A DNA stretch of 64,000 nucleotides from Streptomyces broussonetiae (GTDB lineage Bacteria; Actinomycetota; Actinomycetes; Streptomycetales; Streptomycetaceae), in NCBI RefSeq assembly GCF_009796285.1, contig NZ_CP047020.1, positions 7,378,001 to 7,442,000 of the forward strand. Direction: 5' to 3'. Of this stretch, positions 25,636-35,447 are shown one piece after another. Numbering within the stretch: the first letter of the stretch is position 1; each line of letters begins with the position of its first letter. The position numbers and the translations under genes were made by a program. The notes beneath the pieces are model-generated. The model saw nothing but the letters and a program-made list of their open reading frames with translations, was not told the DNA's origin and searched no databases.

Positions 25636-26532
25636 GTGTACCTGACCGTCTACCTCCTGCTTCTCGCGCCGGCCGTGCTGGCTGCCGTCGGCCCCCGTCT
25701 GGCCCGGCAGCTCGCACCGGCTGCCGCGGCGCGCACCCTGGCGGCCATCACGGCGGTCGCGGCGGCGTCCACGGTCTGGGGCCTGCTGGTCTTGGCGGCC
25801 GGCGGCCTGGGCCGCATCGCAGAGGTCCTCGCCTACACACGCCCCGACCCGGCCGCGCTCGCCGCCGCTGATCCGGTGCCGCGCACGCTCGGGGTGCTGG
25901 CTGCCGCTCTGTTGTCCTGCGGCCTCTTCCGTCTGGTGCGCGCTGGGTGGCGACGGCGCCGTGAGATGCGGGCACTGGCCGGTCTGCGGGCCCTGCCTGC
26001 GGCCGGCGACCTGATCGTGGTGGCCGACGATGAGCCGGACGCCTACGCGCTGCCCGGCCGGCCCGGGCGGATCGTGGTCACCTCCGGCATGCTGCGCGCG
26101 CTGCCCGGCGACGAGCGAGCGGTGCTGTTGGCCCATGAGCATGCCCACTTGGCGCACCGGCACCACTACTACACGGCCCTGGGTGAGATGGCTTCTGCGC
26201 TCAACCCCATCCTGAGACGTCTGCGCGGCGAACTCGGCTTCGCAGTGGAACGCTGGGCTGACGAGGACGCCGCCCACGCGGTGGCCAGCCGAGCGCTCGC
26301 GGCCCGCTCTCTGGCCCGAGCCGCCCTCGCCGGCACCGGCCGAGGCCCCGCCACAGCGCCGGCCTACCTGCGCCACCAGGTCACCGCACGGGTCCGCGCC
26401 CTGCAGGGCGCTCGCCCGGAAAGCCGCCGAAGCGCCGCACTGCTGGCGGCGTCCCTGGTCACCGCGACGGCAGTCGCGCTCGCCGACGCCACCTCGGCGC
26501 TCAACCGATTCCTGGAGATCTTGCACCCGTGA
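25636..26532 (+). CDS. M56 (BlaR1-like) membrane metallopeptidase
   Basis: A 298-residue membrane protein with three N-terminal hydrophobic segments (VYLTVYLLLLAPAVLAAVG and two more before residue 105). The gluzincin motif HEHAHLAHRHHYYTALGE lies near residue 165, with the downstream Glu region LGFAVERWADEDAA. Family members cut a partner BlaI repressor. There is no penicillin-binding sensor domain at the C-terminus, so it is the short actinobacterial form, not a full BlaR1. The GTG at 25636 starts 26 bp after the BlaI stop. Its last codons overlap the MFS gene (GTGA). Confidence 0.88.
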   Translation: MYLTVYLLLLAPAVLAAVGPRLARQLAPAAAARTLAAITAVAAASTVWGLLVLAAGGLGRIAEVLAYTRPDPAALAAADPVPRTLGVLAAALLSCGLFRLVRAGWRRRREMRALAGLRALPAAGDLIVVADDEPDAYALPGRPGRIVVTSGMLRALPGDERAVLLAHEHAHLAHRHHYYTALGEMASALNPILRRLRGELGFAVERWADEDAAHAVASRALAARSLARAALAGTGRGPATAPAYLRHQVTARVRALQGARPESRRSAALLAASLVTATAVALADATSALNRFLEILHP

Positions 26533-27731
26533 ACGGGCCCGCAACGCCAACGCCTTCATCCGCAGCACGCCCGACGTGGCTGACCCACAACGTGAAAGTA
26601 CTGTGTGGGGTGTCCTTCCTCCAGGACGCCGCCAGTGAGCTGCTCTATCCGATCCTGCCGATCTTCCTGACCACCGTTCTCGGCGCCCCGCCCGCCGTGG
26701 TCGGCGCGATCGAGGGCCTCGCCGAAGGCGCCGCGTCGGTCACCAAGGTCGCCGCCGGCCGCCTGGCCGACCGATTCGCCCGCCGGCCGCTCATCGGCGC
26801 CGGATACGGACTGGCCGCAGTCGGCAAGCTACTCATCGCTCTCGCCACCGTGTGGCCGCTGGTGCTGGTGGCCCGGGTGGTGGACCGGCTCGGCAAGGGA
26901 GTGCGGGGCGCCCCGCGTGACGCCCTCCTCGTCGACGGCGTTCCGCAGAGGCAGCGAGGCAAGGTGTTCGGGCTGCACCGGGCGGCCGACACCGCCGGCG
27001 CCGTGGTCGGTCCACTGGTGGGTCTCGCGCTGTACGAGGGCCTCGACCACCGTCTGCGGCCGTTGTTCTGGGTCGCGGTGATCCCGGCTGTCGCCTCGGT
27101 CGCCCTGGTCGCCGTCGTCCGTGACCCGGGCCGGACGGGTGGCGCTTCGGCGAAGGCCGTACGCACCCGGTGGCGGTCGCTGCCCCGCCCGTACTGGCGC
27201 GTTCTGACGGTGCTGTTCGCCTTCAACCTGATCAACTTTCCCGACGCGTTGCTCTTGCTGCGTGCCCACGAGCTGGGCCTGTCCACGGCCGGAGTCGTCG
27301 GTGCGTACGCGGTCTACAACCTCGCCTACGCCGCCCTGTCCTACCCCGCCGGAGCCCTGTCCGACCGGCTGCCACGACCGCTCGTCTTCGCCGCGGGCCT
27401 GGTCTTCTTCGCCGTCGGCTACCTCGGCCTCGGCCTCATCCATGCGCCCTGGCTGGTGTTCGTCGTCCTGCCCCTGTACGGCGGATTCGCCGCCTGCACC
27501 GACGGTGTGGGCAAAGCCTGGATCTCCACCCTCGTTCCCGACCGCCAGCAGGGCACGGCCCAGGGCCTCTACCAGGGGGCAACCGGCGCCGCCGTCCTCC
27601 TCGCCGGACTGTGGGCCGGGCTCGCCTGGGGCTCCGACGGGCATGTCCCGCTCCTGGTGTCCGGCGCTGCTGCCCTCGCCCTCGCTGCTGGCCTGCCCGT
27701 CCTCGGCCGCTCCCCGCAGGCCGACAGGTGA
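26529..27731 (+). CDS. major facilitator superfamily (MFS) transporter
   Basis: A 400-residue protein with about 12 hydrophobic segments. The loop 2-3 signature reads AAGRLADRFARRPLIGAGY (near 75) and a related VVDRLGKGVRGAPRDALLVD follows helix 4. A second-half counterpart is YPAGALSDRLPRPLVFAAG. It resembles drug-efflux-like MFS proteins, but the substrate is unknown. The GTG start at 26529 overlaps the M56 peptidase stop, so it should be under BlaI control, and a cell-envelope or antibiotic stress cue is plausible. Confidence 0.88.
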   Translation: MNGPATPTPSSAARPTWLTHNVKVLCGVSFLQDAASELLYPILPIFLTTVLGAPPAVVGAIEGLAEGAASVTKVAAGRLADRFARRPLIGAGYGLAAVGKLLIALATVWPLVLVARVVDRLGKGVRGAPRDALLVDGVPQRQRGKVFGLHRAADTAGAVVGPLVGLALYEGLDHRLRPLFWVAVIPAVASVALVAVVRDPGRTGGASAKAVRTRWRSLPRPYWRVLTVLFAFNLINFPDALLLLRAHELGLSTAGVVGAYAVYNLAYAALSYPAGALSDRLPRPLVFAAGLVFFAVGYLGLGLIHAPWLVFVVLPLYGGFAACTDGVGKAWISTLVPDRQQGTAQGLYQGATGAAVLLAGLWAGLAWGSDGHVPLLVSGAAALALAAGLPVLGRSPQADR

Positions 27732-27898
27732 CCGAACCGGCAGGCGATTATTGACGTGTCCTTGACTCCTTCCTCCAACTCCGGTCCCACGACGCCGGGC
27801 TAGGCTCGCCAGGCGACTCATGTCCCGGCGACACCGGGACCGTACCTGCGCCAGCACAGCCCAAGACGGACCGTCTTTCGCGGAGTTGGGGAATCGCC

Positions 27899-29482
27899 AT
27901 GCGCACACGTACAAGAGCGTCTTTCGCGGCCACCGCCACTGTGTTCCTGCTGGCCGCCGCTGTGGGCAGTTCCGCGGCCCTGAGCGGCAGCCAGCCAGTC
28001 CACCTGGTCTCACCCACCGACCCATATGCCACCTGCGACATCAGCGGCGACGGGAGCGGCACCAATTACCCGTCTGCTGAGGACGAGCCGTACGTCACCG
28101 TCTCCCCGCGCGACCCGCGCGACGCGGTCGGGATCTTCCAGCAGGACCGCTGGTCCAATGGCGGTGCCCGGGGGCTGACCGCCACGTACACCCACGACGG
28201 GCGGCACTTCACCGAGACTCCGCTGCCGTTCTCGCACTGCGCGCCGGCCGGCCTCGACTACCAGCGGGCGTCGGACGGCTGGGTGAGCACCGGCCCCGAC
28301 GGCACGGTCTACGCCAGCGGCCTGGTGTTCGACGCCACCGACGCGCGCAACGGCGTCGCCGCGTCGACCTCGTACGACGGCGGACGTACCTGGAAGCACA
28401 CCACCCGCCTGATCGACGACACGCAAGCCGCGTACACCGACGACAAGAACGCCGTCACCGCCGACCCCGTCCGTCCGGGCGTCGCATACCAGGTCTGGGA
28501 CCGCATCGACGAGGACGACTCCGCCAAGGTCTACGACGGGCCCGCCTACATCTCCGTCACCCGCGACGGCGGCAGGCACTGGTCCAAGGCCCGCCCGTTC
28601 GTCGACACCTCGGTGGTGCCGCACTCGCAGACCATCGGCAACGTCATCGTCGTCGACCCGCGCACCGACACCCTCTACGACGTCTTCGACTGGCAGACGT
28701 ACGACATCGACTACACGACCGGCACCTTCACGCCCACCGACCTGCACTTCGCTGTCGTGAAGTCGACCGACCAGGGGCGCACGTGGAGCAAGCCGGTCAC
28801 CATCGCCAAGGACACGTCCGTACCCGAGGTCGATCCCAACGCCCCCACTGACGCGACCAAGTCCCTGCGGGCGGGCGGCGATCTGCCGAACGTGGCCATC
28901 GATCCGCGCACGGGTGAGCTGTACGTCGCCTATGAGGGTTCGGACTTCAGCGGTGGCGCCTACGACTCCGTGGAACTGATCCATTCCGTCGACGGTGGGC
29001 GGACCTGGTCGGCGCCGAAGAGGGTGAACACTGTCGCCTCGGCACCCGCTTTCACGCCCTCCATCAGCGTGGGCACCCGGGGCACGGTGGCGATCACCTA
29101 CTACGACCTGCGCTATCTCGCTGCCGGGAACACCACCACCCTCCCCACCGCAGCCTGGCTCGTCTCCCTGCCCCGTGGTGCGGAAGGCCGTGCCACCGAG
29201 CGCCGCGTTTCCCGCGTCTTCGACTGGCTCCAGGCCCCTTACGCCGGTGGCCACTTTCTCGGCGACTACGCGGGCCTCGCTACGGACGGCCGCGCCGCCG
29301 TACGGCCACTGTTCGTCGAGACCAACGCCAACGCGCCGCAGGACTCAACGGACGCCTACAGCGGTGTGCTCCCCACCGGGAGGACCGGGAGGCCCTACGG
29401 ACCGTTCACCGAGGCCGCGGCCACAGCCCCAGCGCGCGTGGCGGGAGCGCTGACAGCCCGGCCGCACAGGATCGTCCGGTGA
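27899..29482 (+). CDS. secreted BNR-repeat (sialidase-like) beta-propeller protein
   Basis: A 527-residue protein with a Sec signal peptide (MRTRTRASFAATATVFLLAA, cleavage around residue 27). At least three Asp-box repeats (SxDxGxTW type) are visible: STSYDGGRTWKHTTR, KSTDQGRTWSKPV and SVDGGRTWSAPK, spaced as in a six-bladed sialidase propeller. The catalytic Arg triad and Tyr/Glu of true sialidases cannot be confirmed by eye, so substrate and activity stay open. The ATG at 27899 is preceded by GGGGA. Another Asp-box protein follows in the same direction. Confidence 0.82.
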   Translation: MRTRTRASFAATATVFLLAAAVGSSAALSGSQPVHLVSPTDPYATCDISGDGSGTNYPSAEDEPYVTVSPRDPRDAVGIFQQDRWSNGGARGLTATYTHDGRHFTETPLPFSHCAPAGLDYQRASDGWVSTGPDGTVYASGLVFDATDARNGVAASTSYDGGRTWKHTTRLIDDTQAAYTDDKNAVTADPVRPGVAYQVWDRIDEDDSAKVYDGPAYISVTRDGGRHWSKARPFVDTSVVPHSQTIGNVIVVDPRTDTLYDVFDWQTYDIDYTTGTFTPTDLHFAVVKSTDQGRTWSKPVTIAKDTSVPEVDPNAPTDATKSLRAGGDLPNVAIDPRTGELYVAYEGSDFSGGAYDSVELIHSVDGGRTWSAPKRVNTVASAPAFTPSISVGTRGTVAITYYDLRYLAAGNTTTLPTAAWLVSLPRGAEGRATERRVSRVFDWLQAPYAGGHFLGDYAGLATDGRAAVRPLFVETNANAPQDSTDAYSGVLPTGRTGRPYGPFTEAAATAPARVAGALTARPHRIVR

Positions 29483-29655
29483 CCGGAGAGGCGTCGCAAA
29501 CCGGCTGCGGCCACCGGAACTTCGGATTCATGTGAGGCGCCAGGTAAACAACCCGCCATTTTTCCTGTGAGCCCTTGGTGTGGCTGTTGTGGTCACGCCA
29601 AGATCCCCTCTGCGCCCAGGACACCCCCATGCTCCCGGCGCAGGGAGGAGCGGGC

Positions 29656-32331
29656 ATGTTGCCCCCGAAGCACCAGCGACGGTTCATAACCTGCACCGTC
29701 GTAGCGGCCGCGTTCGGACTGGTGACCACCCAGTCGTACGCGGCGTCCAACAACGCAAAACCCCGCCCCTGGCAAGCACGCCACCAGGCCGCCATCGGCC
29801 GGCAGCACATCAAGGCAGTGCACGCTGGTCACGGCGTGTCCGCGTTCGCCGCGGAAGGCGGCGATGACGACGGGGCCGACGAGGCGGAGAACTCCGCCGA
29901 GGCGACCGCCCAGTTCACCGAGGCCCGCACCGCGCCCGGCGTGGTCGCACCCGGCGCCTACGGGGCGGCCTGGCAGCAGTTGCAGTCGATGAAGCACACG
30001 AGCGGCAGCTGGGACCACGTCACCAGGAAGGCGTACAACGCCGACGACCCCCGCTACCGCGATGTGAACTCCAACTCCAGTGCTGGCGCGGGCCAGGTCA
30101 CGGGCCGGATCACCGGCATCACGGCCGACGACCAGGGCTATGTGTACGCGGGCGGCGCCAACGGCGGTGTCTTCCGCTCCACGACCGGCGGCGGGCACTG
30201 GAAGCCGATCTCCGACAAACTGCCGTCCCTGTCGACGGGCACCCTCTCGCTGGACGGGCAGAACCGGCTCTGGTACGCCACCGGCGAGTCCAACACCGGG
30301 GCGACGTCCTTCGTGGGGACGGGCGTGTACGTCCTGAAGGACCCGCGCCACGGGCAGTTCCAGCCCGGCGACCGAGTGGGCGGCGCCGAGCTGGAGTCCA
30401 CGGTCATCCACGCCCTGCGCTTCGCCGGGACTACGGCGTGGGCGGCCACCAGCACCGGCGTCTGGTCGCACTCCACGACCACCTTGTCCGGGCCCTGGAA
30501 GCACGAGTTCGCCCCCAACCCGGACTACCTGCCGGGTGGTTCGAAGGCGGACGACCCGAGCGCGCCGTACAAGAACATCGCCAACGACATCGCCGTCGAC
30601 CCCAAGGACCCCTCCAAGGTCCTCCTCGCGGTCGGCTGGCGCGGCGGCGACACCTACAACGGCCTGTATGCGAAGCAGGACGACGGCAGCTGGAAGCCGG
30701 TCAGCGGCCTCGGTGACCTGCCCACCAGCAGTGCCGACGTCGGCAACATGACGTTCGCCGCCGCGGCCGACGGCTCGCGCCTGTACGCCATCGACCAGTC
30801 GCCGGCGCAGATGGCCGCCAACCCGGACAGCGGGCTCAAGGGCGTGTACGTGTCGAAGAACGGCTCGCCCTTCGGGCCGTGGACGCAGATCGCGGACTAC
30901 ACCAAGCTGAAGGCGTCCGGATCCGCCCTGCAGAGCGCGGGCTACATGCCCGGCATCCAGTCCTGGTACAACCAGTTCCTCCAGGTCGACCCGGCCAACG
31001 CCGACCATCTCTACCTCGGCCTGGAAGAGGTCTTCGAGACCAAGAACGGCGGCCAGAGCTGGACCGTGCCCGGCCCGTACTGGAACTTCCCCTTCCCCTG
31101 CTGGAGCATCGACCCGGCCAAGCAGACCGGTGACTGCTCGCCCACCGTCCACTCCGACCAGCACGCGGTCGCGATCGGCAGCTACAAGGGCAGGACCTGG
31201 GCGTACGTCGGCAACGACGGCGGCATCTACCGGCGCCCGCTGAACGGCGCCGTCGACTCCGGCGGTCACGCCAAGGACTGGCAGTCCCTGAACGACGGCA
31301 CGCTCGACACCCTCCAGTACTACTCGGTGGGTGTCGGCAAGGACCTCACCTACGGTGGCGTCTCCGTGACCGGCGGCCTGCAGGACAACGGCCAGTCGAT
31401 CCTGCGCGGCCGTGACAAGGTCATGGGCTCCAACTTCGGTGGCGACGGCGGCGATACCATCACCGACCTCGCCAACGGCTGCAACATCGCCCAGGAGTAC
31501 GTCTACCTGGACATGTGGGTGACACAGGACTGCGGCGTGAACGACGGTTCCTGGTCGACGGACCCGTCCAAGGCCACCGAGTACGAGGTCGCCCCGCCGG
31601 ACAAGGACCAGGGCGGCGCGGGCGCCCGCTTCATCGCGCCGATCACCGCCGACGCCAAGGACACCAACACCTGGATCGCCGGTGGCCGGCACGTGTGGGT
31701 GAACACCAAGGGCTTCGCCATCCGCTCCGGAAAGGAATGGACGAACGCCTACGACCTCGGCGAGGGCCACACAGCTACGGCCGTGGCGTCCTCCGGCGGC
31801 ACGGTCTACGTCGGCTGGTGCGGGCCCTGCAACAACCAGGGCTTCACCCGGGGCATCGCGGTCGGCAACGCCGACGGCACCGGCTGGCACCAGCTCAACC
31901 TCCCGGTCGACGGCACCATCCCCAACCGCTACATCTCCGGCTTCGAGATCGACCCGGCCAACGCCCAGCACGTGTACGTGGCGATCAACGGCTTCTCCCG
32001 CCGCTTCACCGAGGGTCCCGGGGCGGGCGTCGGCCACGTCTTCGAGTCCGGGGACGGCGGCGCGAGCTGGACGGACATCTCCACCGACCTGCCCGACGTC
32101 CCCGCCGACACGGTCAAGCTCCTGCCGAACGGCGGCCTCGCCCTCGGCACCGACCTGGCCACCTTCTACCGGCCCGCCGGCGCCACGAAGTGGCTGGTCC
32201 TGGGCCACAACCTGCCCACGACGGCCGTGATGCAGCTGCGCCTCGGCCCCGACGGCAAGCTCTACGCCGCCACGCACGGACGCGGCATCCGGTCCTTCGA
32301 CGTACGCCGCCTCACGGGCCGCAAGGACTGA
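29656..32331 (+). CDS. secreted large BNR/VPS10-like beta-propeller protein
   Basis: An 891-residue secreted protein. The N-terminus MLPPKHQRRFITCTVVAAAF is followed by a signal-peptide core ending TTQSYAA. A pre-region of about 130 residues precedes repeats such as GGVFRSTTGGGHWKPISDKL, TKNGGQSWTVPGPYW and SGDGGASWTDISTDLP. This repeat type occurs in sortilin-like/xyloglucanase (GH74-like) propellers; the catalytic Asp pair cannot be assigned by eye. Paired Cys in FPCWSIDPAKQTGDCSP and GWCGPCNNQG suggest disulfides. The ATG at 29656 follows GGGAGGAG. A strong terminator follows. Confidence 0.82.
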   Translation: MLPPKHQRRFITCTVVAAAFGLVTTQSYAASNNAKPRPWQARHQAAIGRQHIKAVHAGHGVSAFAAEGGDDDGADEAENSAEATAQFTEARTAPGVVAPGAYGAAWQQLQSMKHTSGSWDHVTRKAYNADDPRYRDVNSNSSAGAGQVTGRITGITADDQGYVYAGGANGGVFRSTTGGGHWKPISDKLPSLSTGTLSLDGQNRLWYATGESNTGATSFVGTGVYVLKDPRHGQFQPGDRVGGAELESTVIHALRFAGTTAWAATSTGVWSHSTTTLSGPWKHEFAPNPDYLPGGSKADDPSAPYKNIANDIAVDPKDPSKVLLAVGWRGGDTYNGLYAKQDDGSWKPVSGLGDLPTSSADVGNMTFAAAADGSRLYAIDQSPAQMAANPDSGLKGVYVSKNGSPFGPWTQIADYTKLKASGSALQSAGYMPGIQSWYNQFLQVDPANADHLYLGLEEVFETKNGGQSWTVPGPYWNFPFPCWSIDPAKQTGDCSPTVHSDQHAVAIGSYKGRTWAYVGNDGGIYRRPLNGAVDSGGHAKDWQSLNDGTLDTLQYYSVGVGKDLTYGGVSVTGGLQDNGQSILRGRDKVMGSNFGGDGGDTITDLANGCNIAQEYVYLDMWVTQDCGVNDGSWSTDPSKATEYEVAPPDKDQGGAGARFIAPITADAKDTNTWIAGGRHVWVNTKGFAIRSGKEWTNAYDLGEGHTATAVASSGGTVYVGWCGPCNNQGFTRGIAVGNADGTGWHQLNLPVDGTIPNRYISGFEIDPANAQHVYVAINGFSRRFTEGPGAGVGHVFESGDGGASWTDISTDLPDVPADTVKLLPNGGLALGTDLATFYRPAGATKWLVLGHNLPTTAVMQLRLGPDGKLYAATHGRGIRSFDVRRLTGRKD

Positions 32332-32360
32332 TCACCACCCGTACGCCACGTAGCACGACG

Positions 32361-32399
32361 ACGGCCGGTGCGGCCCCGCTCATGGGGCGCACCGGCCGT
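32361..32399 (+). terminator. strong hairpin terminator
   Basis: ACGGCCGGTGCGGCCCC pairs with GGGGCGCACCGGCCGT through 16 base pairs with one bulge and a 6-nt loop, 30 bp after the propeller gene stop. It also lies before the end of the convergent lipoprotein gene, so it may act for both. Confidence 0.8.
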
Positions 32400-32411
32400 C
32401 CGGCGTTCGGG

Positions 32412-33020
32412 TCACTGCACCGGATATGCCGCCACACTCAGCCGGAGCGTGAAGAGCGGCGCGCCCTCGGGACCCCACGTCACGGACACCGATCCGATGC
32501 GCGCGGCACTCACCGTGACCCGGGTGACGCCCCTGCCGTCGGTGGCGGACGAGGTCACCAGCGCCAGCATCGGGTTGCTGCTGCGCGGCTGCGGCCAGGA
32601 GCCCTGGGCGCGGGGCTCCAGGACGACCGTCACCGTCGTGCCGGATCGCACACACAGGCTTCGGATCGAGGCATCCCCGGCGCTGTGGGTGATCGTGGCA
32701 GAGCCTGCCAGGCAGCCTGACGACGCAGAGGCCGTAGGGCGGGGCCTGGCGGTGTCCCTGGGTGGCGACGACGGTGTCCCTGGAGGTGCTGTCGCCGAGG
32801 GCGACGTGGCGGGCGAGGCTGGGTGACTCGCCCTCCCTGTACTGCTTGCCGACGGCGTCGTGGCGCGCGGGTCGGCGGAAGAGCGCGGTGGCGTGGAGCC
32901 GGAGTGGTCGCTACTGCCGCTGCTTCCGCAGGCGGTCAGCAGGCAGCCGACCGCAACGACGGCGGCCCCGAACCACGACCCTCTGAGCACCGGCCTGCGT
33001 CTTTGCTGCTCAAGCGCCAC
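32412..33020 (-). CDS. lipoprotein of unknown function
   Basis: A 202-residue protein with a lipoprotein signal: basic LEQQRRRPVLRGSW, hydrophobic FGAAVVAVGCLLTACGSSG with lipobox LTAC near residue 28. A Ser/Thr/Pro-rich linker of about 65 residues follows, then a beta-rich domain (CLAGSATITHSAGDASIRSL, VTVSAARIGSVSVTWGPEG) with two Cys that may pair. The GTG at 33018-33020 has GAAGAGG six bases upstream; the earlier ATG in frame lacks a ribosome site. The function is unknown; it is anchored on the outer face of the membrane. Confidence 0.78.
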   Translation of the reverse strand: MALEQQRRRPVLRGSWFGAAVVAVGCLLTACGSSGSSDHSGSTPPRSSADPRATTPSASSTGRASHPASPATSPSATAPPGTPSSPPRDTARPRPTASASSGCLAGSATITHSAGDASIRSLCVRSGTTVTVVLEPRAQGSWPQPRSSNPMLALVTSSATDGRGVTRVTVSAARIGSVSVTWGPEGAPLFTLRLSVAAYPVQ

Positions 33021-33115
33021 AACTGCCTCTTCACGTCGCCGCACGCCACTGTGACGTCCGGGTCCGGCGCCCGGTTCCTGCGCCCATAGTCCCGTGCTCA
33101 TACACAAAGGTGCGC

Positions 33116-33484
33116 GCCGGCGTCGTACCGGTGGGCATCGGCCCGGACCGCGCAGTCACCTTGCTGATCACCATGGGGGACAATCCCGAACGGCTGAACA
33201 CCGAGGCGTCCTTTGCTGCGCTTTGCGGAGTCAGCCCCGTCGAGTATTCGTCGGGCCGTCGGAGCACACGCCGGCTCAACTACGGCGGCGACCGTCAGGC
33301 GAACGCCGCCCTGCACCGCATCGTGTTCACCCGGCTGCGCCACGACCCGCGCACCCAGGCGTACTACGAACGCCGCACCCAGGAGGGAAAGGCCCGACGT
33401 GAGATCGTCCGATGCCTCAAGCGGTATGCCGCCCGAGAGGTCTTCAACCTGGTCAGACCGGTTTCTCGCACCCCTGCGTTATAG
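33116..33484 (+). pseudogene. C-terminal fragment of an IS110-family transposase
   Basis: About 120 codons of the Transposase_20 half: LLITMGDNPERLNTEASFAA, LCGVSPVEYSSGRRSTRRLN, ALHRIVFTRLRHDPRTQAYY, and an end at VRPVSRTPAL. The N-terminal DEDD RuvC-like half is missing. A close relative lies at 54853-55474 in the same orientation, and the similarity extends about 20 bp beyond the stop (TATAGGGGCGTCTGTGAGAG), which probably marks the old element end. Confidence 0.85.
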
Positions 33485-33953
33485 GGGCGTCTGTGAGAGC
33501 GCCAGTTCGACGGCAAGCCTGCAGACGCGGCCGGAGGGCGCTTCCGAGGGGGTGTGCTGCAGCTCCGGCGGTGGCACCGCACCCCTCGGGTTCTCCCCCA
33601 ACGAGCACTTGACGCGAGGGCGTAGTGATGACAGACACGCCTGCGGTAGATGCGGCCCGGGGCCCTTGGCGACCAACAGGTCATAGCATTCGCTTCTGCA
33701 AAGTCGAACGTCTCTGAAGGTGCCTGAGGCGATGCCTGCCCCGCTTGATGTTCCGAATGACAGGGACGCTGGAGCAGAACTTCAAGAGCGTCCTACGCCG
33801 TAACAGGGCGGGCGGGGGGGACCGGATCGCCTGTACCGCCGACTCCACCACCAAGGTCTGCCAAACCGTCGTATCCCAGAGCCGCTATCACATCGAGGGC
33901 TGAGTGCTCCGGCGATCCCCCGCCGACCGGGGTTGCGTCCTATTACTCCTATG
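33485..33953. other. intergenic, tiny ORFs only
   Basis: About 470 bp between the IS110 fragment and the intact IS110 gene. A 48-codon frame at 33757-33903 (starts MTGTLEQNFKSVLRRNR) is open but has no clear family. It might be a gene remnant or a boundary of the mobile element. Confidence 0.4.
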
Positions 33954-35006
33954 TCAAGCGGCCGTTGCGAGAGTGATCACGTTGCTGTGTGATTCTCGGG
34001 CGTCGCGCCGGAGGGCCCGGTAGACGACGTCGGACAGGTGACGCTTGAGGGCGCGGATGGCTTCGGTTGTGGTGTTGCCGGCGTTCTGCCGACGCTGGAG
34101 GTAAGCGCGGGCGTCGGGGTGGTAATGGGCCTGGGTGACCGCGATGCGGTGCAGGGCTGTGTTGAGCTGGCGGTTTCCGGTACGACTGAGTCGGTGTCGT
34201 GCGCGGTTGCCCGACCACACGGGCAGGGGTGCGGTGCCGTTGTGTCGGGCGAAGGCGGCCTCGGACCTGAAGCGCGTGACGTCGGCGGTCTCGCCCAGGA
34301 TCTTCGCAGCGGTGAGCGTGCCGCAGCCGGGGATCTTCAGCAGGTTCGGGGCCAGCGTCTCGATCCTGCCGGTGATCTCCTTCTCCAGCTCACGGATCTC
34401 GTCGGTCAGTGCCTGGCAGCGAGCCAGCAGTCGCCTGGCCAGCCGTGCAACGATGCCGTCGGAATCACGCAAAAAGTCCTCGACCACGGCGACCTGCCGG
34501 GAATGTGTCAGGCTGCGAGCCGGGGGATCAAGACCGGGGTCGAGTTCGTGCAGATGCCAGCGCATCCGGTTGATGATGCGCGTGCGTTCGGTGACCAGGT
34601 CTTCGCGGTAGTCGACCAGCAAGCGCAGTTCCCTGCTGGGCCCGTCCAGTTGGGCTGTGGGTAGGTCGGGTTCACGCAGCGCGGCCCGGGCGACGGCCAA
34701 GGCATCGATGGGGTCGGACTTGCCGTATGTGCGGGCCGCCTTACGGCAGTTGGCCATGAGCTTGGGAGGCACGCGGACAATGCGTTCCCCGGCTGCCAGT
34801 AGATCGGCTTCCAGCCGCCGGGAGAGTTGTCGGCAGTCTTCCACCGCCCACAGACGGTGCTCGCCGAACCGCCGTGCCCAGGCCAGTAAACGCAGGTGAT
34901 CGGAACTGGTGGTGCCGGTGGTGTGAGTCCCAAGCTCACGGCCTCGCTCATCAGCAGCGACTGCGGTGTGGTTGCGCTTGTGGGCATCAATTCCCAAGAC
35001 GACCAT
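33954..35006 (-). mobile_element. IS110-family transposase (apparently intact)
   Basis: A 350-residue DEDD transposase. The N-terminal RuvC-like half has the first catalytic Asp in VVLGIDAHKRNHTAVAAD, Glu in RLWAVEDCRQL and Asp in YGKSDPIDALAVARAAL. The C-terminal Transposase_20 half has LLKIPGCGTLTAAKILGET, ARHNGTAPLPVWSG and TGNRQLNTALHRIAVTQ. No frame disruption is seen. The ATG at 35004-35006 was used. IS110 elements lack inverted repeats and carry a non-coding bridge RNA at one end; the DNA upstream of 35006 is the place to look. It is unrelated in detail to the two fragments nearby. Confidence 0.92.
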
Positions 35007-35447
35007 CGATCCCCTCCTCTGTGCTCGCACAACGGACGGGCCGGGCGACGGGCACCCCTCAATGCGGACGAACTCACACTCCTATCAAGCCACTGCCGCT
35101 GGCCCGCAAGGCCGCCCCGCGGGCCGCATAACGGGACTTGGCCACCGACAACGAGGCACGAAGTGGTCGAGCGAACCCGCGGGACTACTACCGAGCATGA
35201 CATTGAGGGAAGTGGTGTACGGGCTCCCACCTGATCCGGGCGTTTTCCGCGGCGTCGGAGCGAGTGTCCGGATACAAGAACGGCCACCGGCTGATCTTCG
35301 AGTTGTCGAAGGCTCGAAGGAGATCAGCATGATGACCGTTTCCCCCGTGTGCCCAGAACGTGTCCGTTGCGACGCACCTGAGCGACTGGCTGAACAGGGA
35401 GGCGCCGCTCCGACGAGGGTGCAGCGGCCACGAGGGGGGAGGGGCAG
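35007..35447. other. IS110 upstream non-coding end and intergenic DNA
   Basis: About 440 bp without a convincing gene. The first 200 bp upstream of the transposase are the candidate non-coding end that would hold a bridge RNA. The rest has short shadow frames only. Confidence 0.4.

Noticed and set aside
29593-32277. Open frame of nearly 900 codons antisense to the large propeller protein
   Set aside because: Same third-position GC effect; no start signal and repetitive Val/Gly/Arg content.
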